A stretch of DNA of 64,000 nt from Cunninghamia lanceolata (Eukaryota > Streptophyta > Pinopsida > Cupressales > Cupressaceae): NCBI GenBank assembly GCA_027924645.1, contig BSBN01000829.1, positions 4,278,001 to 4,342,000 of the forward strand, written 5' to 3'. Shown piece by piece: positions 46,148-57,989 of this stretch. Position 1 is the first letter of the stretch. Every line of letters begins with the position of its first letter. Below the pieces are notes generated by a model. That model was given only the letters and a program-made list of their open reading frames with translations. It searched no databases and was not told where the DNA came from. Both the position numbers and the translations under genes were made by a program.

Positions 46148-47179
46148 GACATCTGAGGTTATTGAAAAAAAGTGAGTCCCTCACTTTGCTAGGGTTGGAA
46201 GAAAACCAAGACGGTCTACCTCATCCTAAGAAATCCAAGATGAATCTTCTTCCGGTCTGCCTTTCCACTTCACAAGATATTCTTAGTACTATCTTTCTCT
46301 GGTGTTGCGTCCAACTCTATTGTCCAAAATATCTTCATCTATTCTAGTGCTTGTTGTGGTAACTACTTCTTCAAGTCTTCTTCAATGTTGTCACTAAACT
46401 CTGCTTCATGATACTCGTATAGGTTTGCAATGCTGAAAATAGGTGATATACCCAATGTCTCTGGTAATTCCACTTCATATGCATTTCCTGAATCAAATTT
46501 TCTAAGTATCCTACAAGGTCCAAACTTCTTCATCTTCAACTTGTTATATGCTCCAACTAGAAATCTTTCTTTTCTCAATTATACCATCACTTCATCTCCA
46601 ACTGCAAATTCCTTGTGTCTTCTCTTCTCATCTTCTTGTTCTTATATTTGATGTTCATATCCTCCAAATTCTTCTTCACCTGATTATGTACTGTCTCCAT
46701 ATGTTCTACAAATTGTTATGATTCTGCACTAATATCTCTCAACTCTACAACTCTTCTAGGGTTTCTCTGGTAACAATATCAAAAGGTGTTCTTCCAATAC
46801 TCCTATTCACTAAATTATTATATGCAAACTCTGCATGTGAAAGAATCAAATCCCAACTTCCTATCTTCTATCCAACCAAACATCTCAACAAATTTCCCAA
46901 ACTCCTATTCACTACCTATGTATGTCCATCAGTCTATGGATGAAATGTTGAACTGAACTTCAAATCTATCTTCATCTTCTTCTAAAGTGTCTTCAAGAAA
47001 TATCCAAGAAACTTTGTATCTCTTTCTAAAACTATACTCTTAGGTAATCCATGCAATCTCACAATCTCCTTGAAAAATAGGCCAGCTACATGCACTGCAA
47101 CAGTTGTCTTCTTACAAGGTATGAAATGTGTCATCTTTAAAAATCTGTCCACCACTACAAATATTGAATCATGTCCTCT
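46148..47179 (-). pseudogene. G3 integrase core C-terminal half and tail, broken
   Basis: Past the first Asp (VVVDRF) and second motif (IVLERDTKF), the third motif reads FHP, stop, TDGHT, TAG, VVNRSLG (near 46915-46930). The codon for the catalytic Glu itself is a TAG. The later GPY/F-like domain ([12 protein letters not shown]) is open at 46578-46363. Stops and shifts fill 46600-46900. The last 200 bases before the LTR are non-coding. Confidence 0.82.
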
Positions 47180-48139
47180 CTACATCTTAGGCAATCCCAT
47201 TACAAAATTCATACTTATGTCTTCCCAAGGTCTCTCCGATACTGCCAAAGGTTGATACAATCTAGTATTCTGACTACTCCCTTTTGCAACTTGGCAAACT
47301 CTACAACTTTGCACAAATGTCCTAACATCCTTATGTATCTGAGGCCAAAAGTAGTTTTCACTCACCAATGCCATTGTCTTATCAATGCCAAAATGTCCTA
47401 CCAATCCATCACTGTTTTTCTCTTTGATCAAATTATCTCTCATGGAACTTCTAGGTATGCATAGCCGATTTCCTCTGAACAACATATCCAACCACTTAAT
47501 CCTATCTATTACAATAGGTTCCTTTCATGCTTTCCAAGGTTCTACAAAATCAATGTCTCCCTCATACATGTTCTTCAACTCATCAAATCCTATCACTTCA
47601 ACTCTCATCTCTGTCAACAAGTTTCTTCTCCTACTCAATGCATCTCCAACTTTGTTTGATTTTCCACTCCTATGCTTCAACATAAATGTATAACTATGCA
47701 TGAACTCTACCCATCTCATATGTCTCTAATTCAACTTTCCTTGACTGTTCAAATATTGCAAAGCTTGATGATCTGTATACAACACAAACTCCTTAGGCAA
47801 CAAGTAATGTCTCCACTTCTTCAAGGATTGAATTATGGCAAAGAACTCTTGGTCATAAACTCAATATATTCTCCTTGCATCATTCAACTTCTCACTGAAA
47901 TATGCTACTAGTCTACCTTCTTGAATTAATACTGCTCTAATTGCATTTCCACTTGTATCACAATCTACTTAAAATACCTTATTGATTTCTGGTAATGCCA
48001 AAATGGGTTGCTCTGTCACTTTTTGCATCAACAATTCAAAACTTTTATCTGCTCCTGATGCCCACTTGAAATCTTTTCAATCACCTCTCATTGTCTTTGT
48101 CATAGGGTTTCAAACTGAACTGAAATCTCTAATGAAATT
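47180..48139 (-). pseudogene. G3 RNase H and integrase N-terminus, broken
   Basis: The end of RNase H (HRSGKSNKVGDALSRR) lies near 47640. The integrase zinc finger at 47491-47180 has GHFGIDKT and CRVCQVAKG, but the first His of the HHCC set is replaced (EKNSDG where EKHS is usual). The upstream RNase H at 47750-48130 has several stops. Confidence 0.82.
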
Positions 48140-48796
48140 CTAGTAGAAACTAGCCAATCCATGAAATGATTTGACCTCTTCAATACTCTCTAGTGTAGGC
48201 CATTCAACAATTGCTCTCACTTTCTCAGGGTCCATCTTCAATCCTTTCACATAAATCACAAATCCCAAATATACCAATTCTTCCTTCATGAAACTACACT
48301 TCTTGATGTTTATCAGCAATTTTTCTTCTCTCAACCTATGTAATACTTGTCTAAGATGCTGCAAATGTTCTTCTTTTGTCTTACTGAAAATTAGAATGTC
48401 ATCCAAATATACAATAACAAATTTACCCAAGAATTTATTCAAAACTCCATTCATCAATCTCATGAAAGTACTAGGTGCATTTGTCAATCCAAAACGCATC
48501 ACTAACCACTCATACAATCCTTCATTTGTCTTAAAAGTAGTCTTCCATTCATCTCCTTCTTTGATTCTGATATGATGGTATCCACTCTTCAAGTCTATCT
48601 TTGTGAAATATCTTGCTCCACTCAAATAATCCATGATATCATCCATCCTAATTAAAGGAAATCTATACTTAACTGTGATCTTGTTTATTGCTCTAGAGTC
48701 TGTACACATTCTCCATTCTCCATCTTTCTTAGGTGCTAACACTATAGGTACTGCACAAGGACACAAACTTTCTCTGATCAAACCTTTCCTCAACAA
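48140..48796 (-). pseudogene. G3 reverse transcriptase (open, 218 codons)
   Basis: This is the best-preserved polymerase in the window. It shows [35 protein letters not shown] (catalytic Asp), [28 protein letters not shown] (catalytic pair near 48405) and YLGF, without a stop. It covers fingers, palm and the start of the connection. RT copies element RNA to cDNA. Neighbouring domains are broken, so the whole pol cannot be made. Confidence 0.92.
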
Positions 48797-49501
48797 CTCT
48801 TGTATCTATCTATTTAATTCTTCATTCTCTACTAATGTCATTCTATGTGCTGCTTTGTTAGGCAAACTAGCTCCTGGTATAAGATCCATGTGATGACTGA
48901 TACTCCTAATTGGTGGCAATCGTTCAGGTACAGTGTCTGATATGATGTCTTCATACTCTATCAGCAATTCAATTATCTCCTCTAGTTGTGATTCAATCTT
49001 CTTCTCCAATGTTTTAGGCTTCTTAGGGATCAAAGCATAACACATCTTCTAATGTCTCAAACCATCCAGAAATTTTCTTCCATCTACCAAACAGATTCTA
49101 TCATTCCCACATACTTCACCCTTAGGACCATCCTCCAAAGGAATCAAAGTAATTCTCTTTCCATTTGATGTTATAGTGTATGTATTCTTTCTCCCATCAT
49201 GTATAGCTTTTCTATCATACTGCCAAGGTCTACCCAACAAGATATGACAAACATCCATAGGCATAATATCACACAATACTTCATCATGATAAGATCCAAT
49301 ATGAAATTTCACCAAACATTTTTCACTCACCAGTACCTTATGATCATCCTGAATCCATACTATCTGATAGGGCTTAGGGTGTTTCAATCTTTCCAACTTT
49401 AGCTTAGTCACCATCTCCTCTAAAACTAGGTTATCTGAACTACCACTATCAATTACAACTTTACAACATTTACCTCCTGATTTATATATGGTTTTGAACA
49501 A
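48797..49501 (-). pseudogene. G3 protease and linker to RT
   Basis: Open from 49501 to 49049. CKVVIDSGSSDNLV carries the retropepsin DSG triad near 49445, and HILLGRPWQYDRKAIHDGRKNTY is the family-typical flap/end region. From 49045 a linker (PERLPPIRSISHHMDLIPGASLP) leads into RT after one stop. Confidence 0.88.
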
Positions 49502-50717
49502 GCTTTTCCTCTACAGTGGTTCCTCATTTGTCTTTGCTTGAAATAGTGTTCTCCTCATCACAAGTGATTCTCCTTTCTCAGGTTTTCCAACTGAACTAGG
49601 TGATCCAATAGGTTCTTCTTCCACATAGGTTCCTCTTCCACCGTTCTCTATTCTCTTAATTACATTGAAATGCTCTATGTCCTTCACCTCCACACTTGAA
49701 ACAAGTGCCTCTGAATGTTCTCCTATCAAGTCCTCTTACATCTCTTCTATATCCTTCACTCTGGTATAGACTAGGGTTTCCTCTCCAGTAGAAATTTCTA
49801 TCATCTCTCTGGTATGCATTGTTATCTCTATCCTTCTTGAATGTGTTATCTTGTCTGTTCTGCTCCACATATGATCTCTCTCCTCTAGAAAATGTTCTAC
49901 CTCTCTGAAATTTACCTCCTCTGCCTTTCTATCTCTGATCATGCCTCTTGTTCAACTTCTCTTCAACTTTTAGGGCAAACTGATATGCTTCCTCTAGAGA
50001 TGTCATCCTTACCAAGCTTAGTTCCTCTTGAATGTTCAATCTCAGTCCATTGATGTATCTAGCCACTTTATCCTTGCTTGTTTCACTATGTCCTATCCTT
50101 ATGATCATCTTATGAAATTCTTCAGTATATTCCTTCATAGATTTCTCCTTTTGTTTCAGGTTTTTCAATCTCTTCAATAATTCCAACTCATAGTCAACAG
50201 GTATAAACTGATTCTTCAATTTTGTCACCATTTTATCCCACTTTGTAATCTTTTTTTTTCCTCTTCTATTTCTATCCAATTGAACTTCTCTCCACCATAT
50301 AGCAGCATGTCCTTTCAACTTTGTCTTTGCAAATTTCACCTTCTCTAGATCTTCCACTACTTCATATTCAAAGTATTCTTTCATGTCATTTATCTAGTCA
50401 ATCAAATCTTTAGGGTTCAAATTGCTAGTGTAATTAGGTACATCAACTCTAGGTCTCTTTCCAATATTTGAAATATCTCTCAACTTCTTGACTTGATATG
50501 ATTCTTCTTCTTCTTCACCTCCTAGGGTTTCTCCAATTTGTTCAACTAATTAAAATTCCTCTCCATCATCACTTTCAACATTAGGTCTAGGTGTCAATCC
50601 TCTTTGCCTATTGTCCTCGACAACATCAATCAAATTCTCATTATTTTCATCATTTCCATAATCTCATCCATTCTACTAGCCTTTGCCCCAACAACAGGGA
50701 TTCTCCTCAGTGGCATT
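49502..50717 (-). pseudogene. G3 Gag with intact zinc knuckle, broken
   Basis: A start ATG lies at 50717 (MPLRRIPVVG). The capsid core at 50384-49929 has LKGHAAIWWREVQ, WDKMVTKLKNQFIP and YTEEFHKMIIR, as in plant chromovirus-type Gag. Stops occur before it, for example a TAG near 50397 where Trp is likely. The zinc knuckle CFKCGGEGHRAFQC (near 49670) is a complete C-x2-C-x4-H-x4-C. Phase changes once near the N-terminus and again near the basic linker (49700-49940). Confidence 0.85.
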
Positions 50718-50904
50718 CTTCCTAGGATCAAGTGTAAAGTACCTTAAGTTCGATGATTGGGCTACAAGGTGACAACTGCCTCACAATTGACAATCGGTTG
50801 CAACATGAGTAACCTACCTCAGATTTGGTGACCTGTTCATAGCAATATCTTATAGAATTCCTTCACCAACTTTGTTCTATTCGTTCCCAAAGATTTGAAC
50901 TTTT

Positions 50905-50916
50905 GCTATGATACCA
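50905..50916 (-). other. Primer-binding site of G3
   Basis: The minus strand reads TGGTATCATAGC, three bases from the LTR end; one base off the initiator-Met consensus. Confidence 0.85.
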
Positions 50917-50919
50917 TAA

Positions 50920-51762
50920 TGGTGCAGTCACGGTAGGAGGGTTCACAGAATGAATTGTCCAGACCATGTAATAGGAGTAAACACAATGGAAACAATTCAT
51001 AGATATGAAACAAATACAGATTCAGTCATTCAGTATATCATAGAATTTTAATATAGATTGGTCAGCAACATGCGGGCTTACAATTGGGGTTCATAGGCCT
51101 AATTATAGAATATCAGAATATGCACAAGATATAGCTTTGAAGCTCCTTCGCAAAGAATCCAAACTAATAACTATGAATCAATTGCTAACTTCTTTCCTAG
51201 GTATCTATTACATCAATATATATCATCTCTAAACAATAGATTGCTCTGCGTCGGCCAAGGAAGATCACAAACTACAATGAAGAGTTGTAACATGTGTACA
51301 CGGATATGTCAGACCTAAATGGATGAAACTCCTCCGCAAATGAATGGAATGATGTGCAAATCTTTGGGGAAGGTTGACCACAAATAATAGATCATCGAAT
51401 GATGTGTCATTAAGGTTCAAATTTTGTGAAATGCTCCGCAGGTATTCTTCTTTATCTGATTGTTTGAGACTATTAGGATGCTCTATTCTGTGAAAATAGT
51501 TGATCTTCTGATAGCGATATCTTTCCGGTAACTGATCCAAATGCTCTCAAAATTGGGTATGATGTAGATGAGCAAGTCTAGATGCTAAGTCCAGCTCCAC
51601 ATGGTCTAAAATACAACTATGGAAGAATGCGAGCCAAAATACAGAAACTTCTACTGACAGAACTACCTGAACTGAACTCGAAAACTGAAAAGAAACAAAC
51701 TGAAATTAAAATGTTTTTGGTTGATGCAAGATTTCCCTTGAACCAAGGATGCTCTTGCATCA
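50920..51762 (-). repeat. 5' LTR of G3 (843 bp)
   Basis: Plus-strand ends TGGTGCAGTCACGG and CTCTTGCATCA. It is the sister of 45289-46147, followed by the duplicated target cgtaa. Confidence 0.93.
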
Positions 51763-51767
51763 CGTAA

Positions 51768-52610
51768 TCCTTGACAAACTTGTGATAGTATCCAGTCAGC
51801 CCTAAAAAGCCATAGATGCTCTTGAGTGTCTGAGGATGTGGCCAATTTTTCATGGCAGCTATTTTTTCAGGATCTACCCAAACCCCTTGGGCTGAAATAA
51901 TATGTCTGAGATACTCCACTTCATCCTAGCCAAAAACACATTTAAATTGTTTTACACAGAGATGATGATTAGAGAAAAGTTGCAATATGAGATCCTGATG
52001 TTGGAGATGCTCAGCCTATGTTTTACTGTAGATGAGGATATCATCGAAGAAGACCAGAATGAATTTCTGTAGGTATGGCCAGAATATTTTATTCATCAAT
52101 GTCTAGAATGTTGAAGGAGCATTAGTGAGGCCAAAGAGCATGACCAAAAACTCATAGTGGCCATCATGCATGTGGAAAGTTGTTTTTGGGATATCATCCT
52201 CATGAACTTAGATCTCGTGATATCCAGAACGAAGATCCAACTTGGAGAAATAATGAGCGCCATGAAGCTCATCAAAAATAGGGATCAGAAACTTATCCTT
52301 GATTGTGATGTGATTAAGTTCTCGGAAGTCAATCCTGAGGTACCATGACCCATATTTTTTTTGGACAAGAAGAACTGGTGAAGAAAATGGACTAGTACTA
52401 GGGTGAATAATGCCTTGCTTAAGTAAGTCTCGAATGAGCATCTCAATCTCTATCTTTTGGTGAAATGGGTAGTGGTAGGGCTTGATATTGAGAGGAACTC
52501 TTCCAAGAAGGAGATGAATACGATGGTCCTCTAGCCATGAAGATGGAAATCCCACTGGTTCAGCAAAGACACATGCATACCTATCCAAAATTCATTGTAG
52601 ATCAGAAGGA
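51768..52610 (-). pseudogene. G2 reverse transcriptase, N-terminal part, broken
   Basis: Fingers and palm are open at 52588-52208 (VLLVQKKYGSWYLRIDFRELN, FSKLDLRSGYHEI). The catalytic box reads LVFFDDILIYSK near 52045. The last part at 51919-51768 has [12 protein letters not shown] and [13 protein letters not shown], then stops at G3. Phase changes between 52200 and 51920. Confidence 0.87.
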
Positions 52611-55061
52611 GTAGTGGAGTCTATTGATGGTTGCATTTGAATGGAATGGAGTTGGGCAATGACACCATGTGAATTCTTCTTAAGAAGCTTTTCCATGCGA
52701 TGTGAAATTATGATGCTGATAGACCCCAGTTGTAAGCCCTTCAATGTGTGTTTTTGTCTATTGTCTAAAAACTACATCCAAATTTTAGAAAAATCCCATA
52801 AGATGGGTCTAAGTGTGTGTAACCTTGGGCACCCAAAACCATATCACATCTACCTAAGGGCAAGGCAAACACGTTAGAGTGTAGATTATAATCTCCAATG
52901 GAGATACACACATTGCAACACTTCCCTTTGCAAGATAATGTGCCCCATTGGCAATCATGACTTCAAAGTTGGAGCAGGGATGGACAAAGCAAGCAGCCTA
53001 TTTGGCAATCCGAGGGTCAATGAAGTTATGGATGCTACCAGAATAAATGAGTATTGTAAGCGGGAGCTTCTTGAAGTAACCCTTTACCCAGATGGTTTGT
53101 GGGGTGGTGACTCCTACTAAGGCATGGAGAGAGATCTCTGGGTGGTCTTCCTAAGAAGCAGGGTCATCAAGTGGCTGTTGATTTTCTACCTGATCATCTA
53201 CTATATCCTGAGCATCTACCCAACCTTCATTTTCAGGTGGAGAATCCACATCAAAGAGGTAGAGATTTTTCTCAACACATCGATGTCCTCAAGTGAATTT
53301 CTCATCACAGTTATAACAAAGTCCTTTTTCTCTACGTGCCCGCATCTTTGCTTCAATCAAATGCTTGATAGGAGTTGTTCTAGGAGCTGGCATTGTTTGA
53401 GATCTTTAGGGGGCTATATTTTTTAATGGAACAAAATTAGATTTGGATCACTGTTGAGTTGTGATTTTGTCCTCTTCCAACTTCGTCAACCCTAGGGATT
53501 CCATTATTGTGCTGGGATGGAACATTTTAACCTTAGATCAAATTACATCCTTCAGACCACTAACAAAAAAACTCCTGAAGAATTAATCGAACAATCCCTC
53601 TGTGTGATTGGCTAGTTTTTCAAATTATGTCTGATACTCTCATAGTGCCTATTTGGCAAAGTTTAGTGAGTGCTCTAGTGAAGTCATCAAAAGCACTAGG
53701 GCCAAACCATTGCAAAATGAGTTTGCAAAATTTGGTCCATTATGGCTCGTCATGAGCCTTGATATACCAATGGAACCATTGAAGGACTTCATGTTGCAGG
53801 TGAAAGAATGCAAGTGGGACTTTCTTGACAACAAAAGTATTATGTAGACTAAAATATTGTTCTGCCCGTTATATCCATCCAGTCAGATCTGCAACATTGA
53901 ATCGAGGAAAATCATGCTTTGGCCCACAAAAATTGTTGGAAGAAGAAAACCCAGTGTCTAAAGAAGACTCTAGTTGTCATCTATTGTTCATGGTTGAATG
54001 TTAAATATTGAGGTTGAGAATTTTTTCATTAAGATCTTGGATTTTGGACTTGAGGGTGGAAATTTCATCCTCCATGTTTTTTTCTCCTGATCGGGTTACT
54101 ATAATAGCCAAAAGAATTTGTTTTTTTGAAATGGGTAAAAAAATGTGTGCTAAAACACGTTTAGTAAAGGGAAATTTTGATTTGGGGAAAACTACAATAG
54201 GTAATTCAGGTTTGATTAGCTTTTGAACACTTTCTGAGGGGAAGGGGAGAAGAAAATGGTGATTTCAAAAGTGGGGTGAAAGAATGGGAAAATTTGCCCA
54301 AGAGGGACAAAGGAGGATAAATATGAAAGGAATGTTGTGGTAAAATCTGAAGGCTATTAGGTGAGAATCGAAGAAGTTATGGCAAACCCTAAAAATAGAC
54401 AAATGTGAGATTTCTAGCTTCAATAAGTGGAATTGGGATAAGGACCTCAAGGAAGGAAATGTGAGGAATGAAATTTTAGGTGTTCTAGTGAATTTTGAGA
54501 GGAAACAAAGCTAAGACAAGAAAGATATGGTGAAAAAATGAATTTTTTTTTAGACGATCTACCAACTACTCTAGACAGATTCAATCTGCAATTTTCCAAT
54601 TGTCAATAGATATGGGCCCCAAATCTATTTAGCTTCCTAAAGGTTCAAGGGAGTCACTTTGGCCACCAATGTTGTCTAACGGCTTGCATATTGGGGAAGT
54701 ATCCCTTACTCCATGACTCAGGTAAAACTAATAATTGTTTTGCCACAAATGACAGCTCTTGGTTTACCTCATGGATGGGAACTAGTCAATCGGGTAGGGG
54801 CCATTGCCCTTTTCGCTGGTAGGTCCTCTCAATGGGCCAGCTACTTTAGGGTTCCTGTGGTACTCCTCACAATGAGTTTTAGGGCTATATGCCCAAGCAC
54901 TTCCCATAGTTAAGCAGATAGGGATGTTCCTTGATTTGAACATGCAATTCAAATAAATAATACAAATGTGAAAAAAAATATTGTTGCAACAATCATAGTG
55001 CCTGGAGGGCCACTGTAAAAAATTTTTTGCCAAAAATTCTACCCAGCAAGCCCAAGAAAGC
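52611..55061 (-). pseudogene. G2 Gag/protease region, heavily decayed
   Basis: Only fragments are readable: protease-like text near 52900-53000, a zinc-knuckle region near 53300, and Gag capsid text near 53650-53850 (WxLQHEVLQW, WFGPSAF, FDDFTRAL). Phase changes repeatedly, so no coding region can be defined. About 54690-54920 is less AT-rich than its surroundings and gives no recognisable product. Confidence 0.6.
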
Positions 55062-55073
55062 GCTCTGATACCG
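55062..55073 (-). other. Primer-binding site of G2
   Basis: The minus strand reads CGGTATCAGAGCG, one base off the initiator-Met consensus at its first position. Confidence 0.75.
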
Positions 55074-56107
55074 TATGCTCTACTAATAAAAATTCTAAGC
55101 TAGAGTATCAATAAACTACTTCATTTTTTACCCATGTACAATTTACAAGGCAAAGAAATATCATTGCATGAAAAATTGTCTTTGTGATAGGCAAGTAATA
55201 AAAATAAAACAAAAGACTAATAGAGTATTGAATCTATAAAACTAAAATAAATTATTTATACCCCACAACTAATCTACTTTAGGAAGGAAAAAAGGAAAGG
55301 TGGGACTAATTGCATCAATAGGCATTCCCTTAGTGGGAAGAACTTAGAGAAGTACATCTATAGTTGTGTTTGAATAAACAAGATTGAAAGGACTACCATT
55401 TAATCAATCTTGTGTATAGATTTTATAAAGTAATCTTAGTTATTGTATGTTGATTTTGACATGTGTCATTATCTAGTATAGCTATCTTTTCTAACTATTG
55501 ATAGCAAGTTTTGAAAATGCGTTGACATTAAAACATAAACTTTACTTTTCCATTTACACTTTTCACTATATCTTACCAAACTTTACTTTTCTGTTTACTT
55601 TTACCATTTACTTAGACATTTAAAAAAAAATTGTTGCATCAAGTGCTTTTTTATTTTATTTTTAATCATCTTTAATACTGAAGGCACCTCCTATGGATTC
55701 ACTTAGTAAGATTACCCTACCTTTGGTCATTAAATCTTAAATAATACACCTAATTATATCGAGAGGCATTCTATAGTGGCATCAAGGACTCTCATGTTGT
55801 GACCATTTACATAAAAACTCCTTAACTTATATTTGACAACCATTTGCATGCCAAATTATTAATATTTAATTATAAACATAATATTAGTAATATAATTTAT
55901 TACTGATGTCTTATTAAGTAGTGAAAAATTAATTAGTAATAGTAGTAAAAACAATTGATAAGTGGTATAAAATATATTAAAATTACTATCATAAATTAGA
56001 ACTCCATGAGAGGTGGAGAACACCAAGTCACAAATAAATGGAAAAAGAAGAGACAAGATACCTATAGCACATGATTAACAATAATAGTTAGCACTAGAAC
56101 TATAAAG
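55074..56107. other. Unresolved AT-rich spacer (expected 5' LTR of G2)
   Basis: The 5' LTR of G2 should begin here (plus-strand TGCTCTACTAATAAAA at 55076), but it shows no clear match to the LTR at 42976-43295. The stretch is AT-rich, without a supported coding region. Either the LTRs have diverged past recognition or this one was replaced. Confidence 0.5.
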
Positions 56108-57770
56108 AAGACATCTCCTTCAAGCCATTAACCACATGCCATTCTTCATGAAGAAAGCCTAGGTGATCCTCTAGAACCTCATAGTCCTGAAGATCAACCA
56201 CAACATTGTCCTTTCGATGCTCCTAGGGCCTTGTCCTCTTACTTTGGTCCTTTCCTTCCCATTATTCTTCCTCTTCAAGATACTATCATGTAACAGAAAT
56301 ACTAGTAGTTGAATTCTTTATTGTAGACCTACTTAGATTAATAATATTATATAGGAAGGCCATCAAGTTGTATTGCTTGATTTCTAATGTCAATAGCCTT
56401 GACTTGAGTTCATTCTCCTCCTCAAATAACTTACTATAGTTATTGAACATGTCTTAGTACTTTTCAAAAAAATTAGGCCTAACATCATCCTTAGACAAAT
56501 CACCATTAATATTAGTATGCAAATTATCCATCCTTTCTTTCAATAATACATTTTCCATTTTGAATAATTTTAAAATAATGTGTTGCGAGTTGTAATAATC
56601 CTGTAGATTTTTAATCTTTGACACAAATGCATCATGTTCCAAATAGGACTGAAAGCCTAGATCACTATAATTAGCACTCTTATCCAAATCCCCTTTCACC
56701 TACTTACCAACTTCATCAACCTACTTACTAGTCTCATGCAAAGGGGCATCTAAACCTTCTCTAGACAATCCCTCTCCTAGAGTTCTTTTACCTTTATCCT
56801 TCACAATGAACTCCACAACCAAGCTTGGGGTTCCACTAACTTGATTATCTAGCCCAACAAGTAAGGGAGAAATAGGGGACCCAAAACACATAGGCCTATT
56901 TATGGTTCAAGATACTAGGGGATTGGTAGAGGGATCTTAATAGTAACCACTTTAGAGGGAGACAAATCTTTACTCTTAGAAGGGATGGAGGAATTCATTT
57001 TATAAGGGTGTTTTTCAACAAACACTACTCTAGGGTTAGGCAACAAAAAAGTGACCTTGGATTTTTCAAACTGATACAAAAAAAATATAAGACCTGGGTG
57101 GAGAGAGAGTTTGGCTCTGTCTAGCACAACATCAACAATAGACTACTCAATAATCACTAACAAATAAAATGGAAGATTAACAAGTTGTATGTGTATGAAA
57201 TGATTATGGAGGGTAAAATAATAAGAAAATGCATTTATACCAGCCTTCCATAGTAATGTATTTTATCAAATAAAAACTCACCTCATCCCAAGGAGCTAGT
57301 AAGGGCTCCCTAAGATAGTTTTCTTGATATTTAACTAGCTTTACCTTACCTCTCAAGAAAGTATCCATGTCCTCCTTCCTATTCATATTAATAGCTTTTT
57401 GAGTCTTCAAGCATTTCATGGATAACCCAATGGTTGCAACTATACCTTCTTCAATAAATTCAATTCTAATGCCTCTCACAATAACCTTCCTACTCTTCAA
57501 AGACATCACAAATTATTTTAAAAGCATGGGATCAAACCCATTAATTTATTTTATAAAAGAGAAATCCCACCCTTGTGAAGAATATTCCATATGGTGGTCT
57601 TCTTTTTAGCATATTCATAAGAGGAAGGATCAATGCACAATTGTTCCCCTCCCATAATAGTAGACCTCTTCACCACCACACTGTATCTAGCTCCTTGAAC
57701 TTGGGAATTCAACTAGCCAAGATAATACCAAAGATAGAAATAATTAATCTCCAAATGAAACTTGAATGAA
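56108..57770 (-). pseudogene. Unrecognised degenerate coding remnant
   Basis: Long minus-strand open stretches read as one decayed protein of about 550 codons. The N-terminal part has VVVKRSTIMGGEQ, RGIRIEFIEEGIVATIGLS and PWDEVSFYLIKYITMEG (57700-57240), then LHPGLIFFLYQF (57080). The C-terminal part is helical (FVSKIKNLQDYYNSQ, LESRLLTLEIKQYNL) and ends with acidic text near 56120. It may belong to the same type of extra ORF as C3, which also joins a globular N-terminus to a charged helical tail, but I cannot align them by eye. Stops and shifts are present. No function assigned. Confidence 0.5.
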
Positions 57771-57989
57771 TGTGATGCAGGAAAAATGCATCTTGGAAGT
57801 AATTATTAAATTAGCTAATTTTTGGCTTGCACAGAGGGTTAATAAAATTTGCATAAAATTCACAAGCAAATTCATAACAGAATATCATAATTAATTTCTA
57901 GGTGGCATCAGTCATACCTATCTGTATAGACTGCCTAATAACACTCAAGGCATAGAAATGTCTACAATCCATGAGGAAAAATAAAAAAT

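Larger units (their letters stand above)
45289..51762 (-). mobile_element. Complete Ty3/gypsy element G3 (6474 bp)
   Basis: It has LTRs at both ends (45289-46147 and 50920-51762), a primer-binding site, Gag with an intact zinc knuckle, protease, RT with YLDD, RNase H and integrase, all on the minus strand. A 5-bp target duplication with one mismatch flanks it. It inserted into the RT/RNase H junction of G2. I see no chromodomain after its integrase. The LTRs differ at many positions and coding is broken, so it is not recent. Confidence 0.93.
42976..55075 (-). mobile_element. Ty3/gypsy chromovirus-like element G2, interrupted by G3
   Basis: Reading the minus strand: initiator-Met primer-binding site (55062-55073), a badly decayed Gag region, RT (52588 to 51768), then G3, then RNase H, integrase and a chromodomain (45283 to about 43330), polypurine tract and 3' LTR (to 43295). 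The two RT/RNase H pieces join in sense across G3, which proves they are one element. The chromodomain places it among plant chromoviruses. The left outer boundary is not sharply defined. Confidence 0.82.

Noticed and set aside
54690..54920. A less AT-rich block, considered as organellar or ribosomal DNA
   Set aside because: I could not match it to a plastid, mitochondrial or rRNA sequence with any confidence; it lies within the decayed 5' part of G2.
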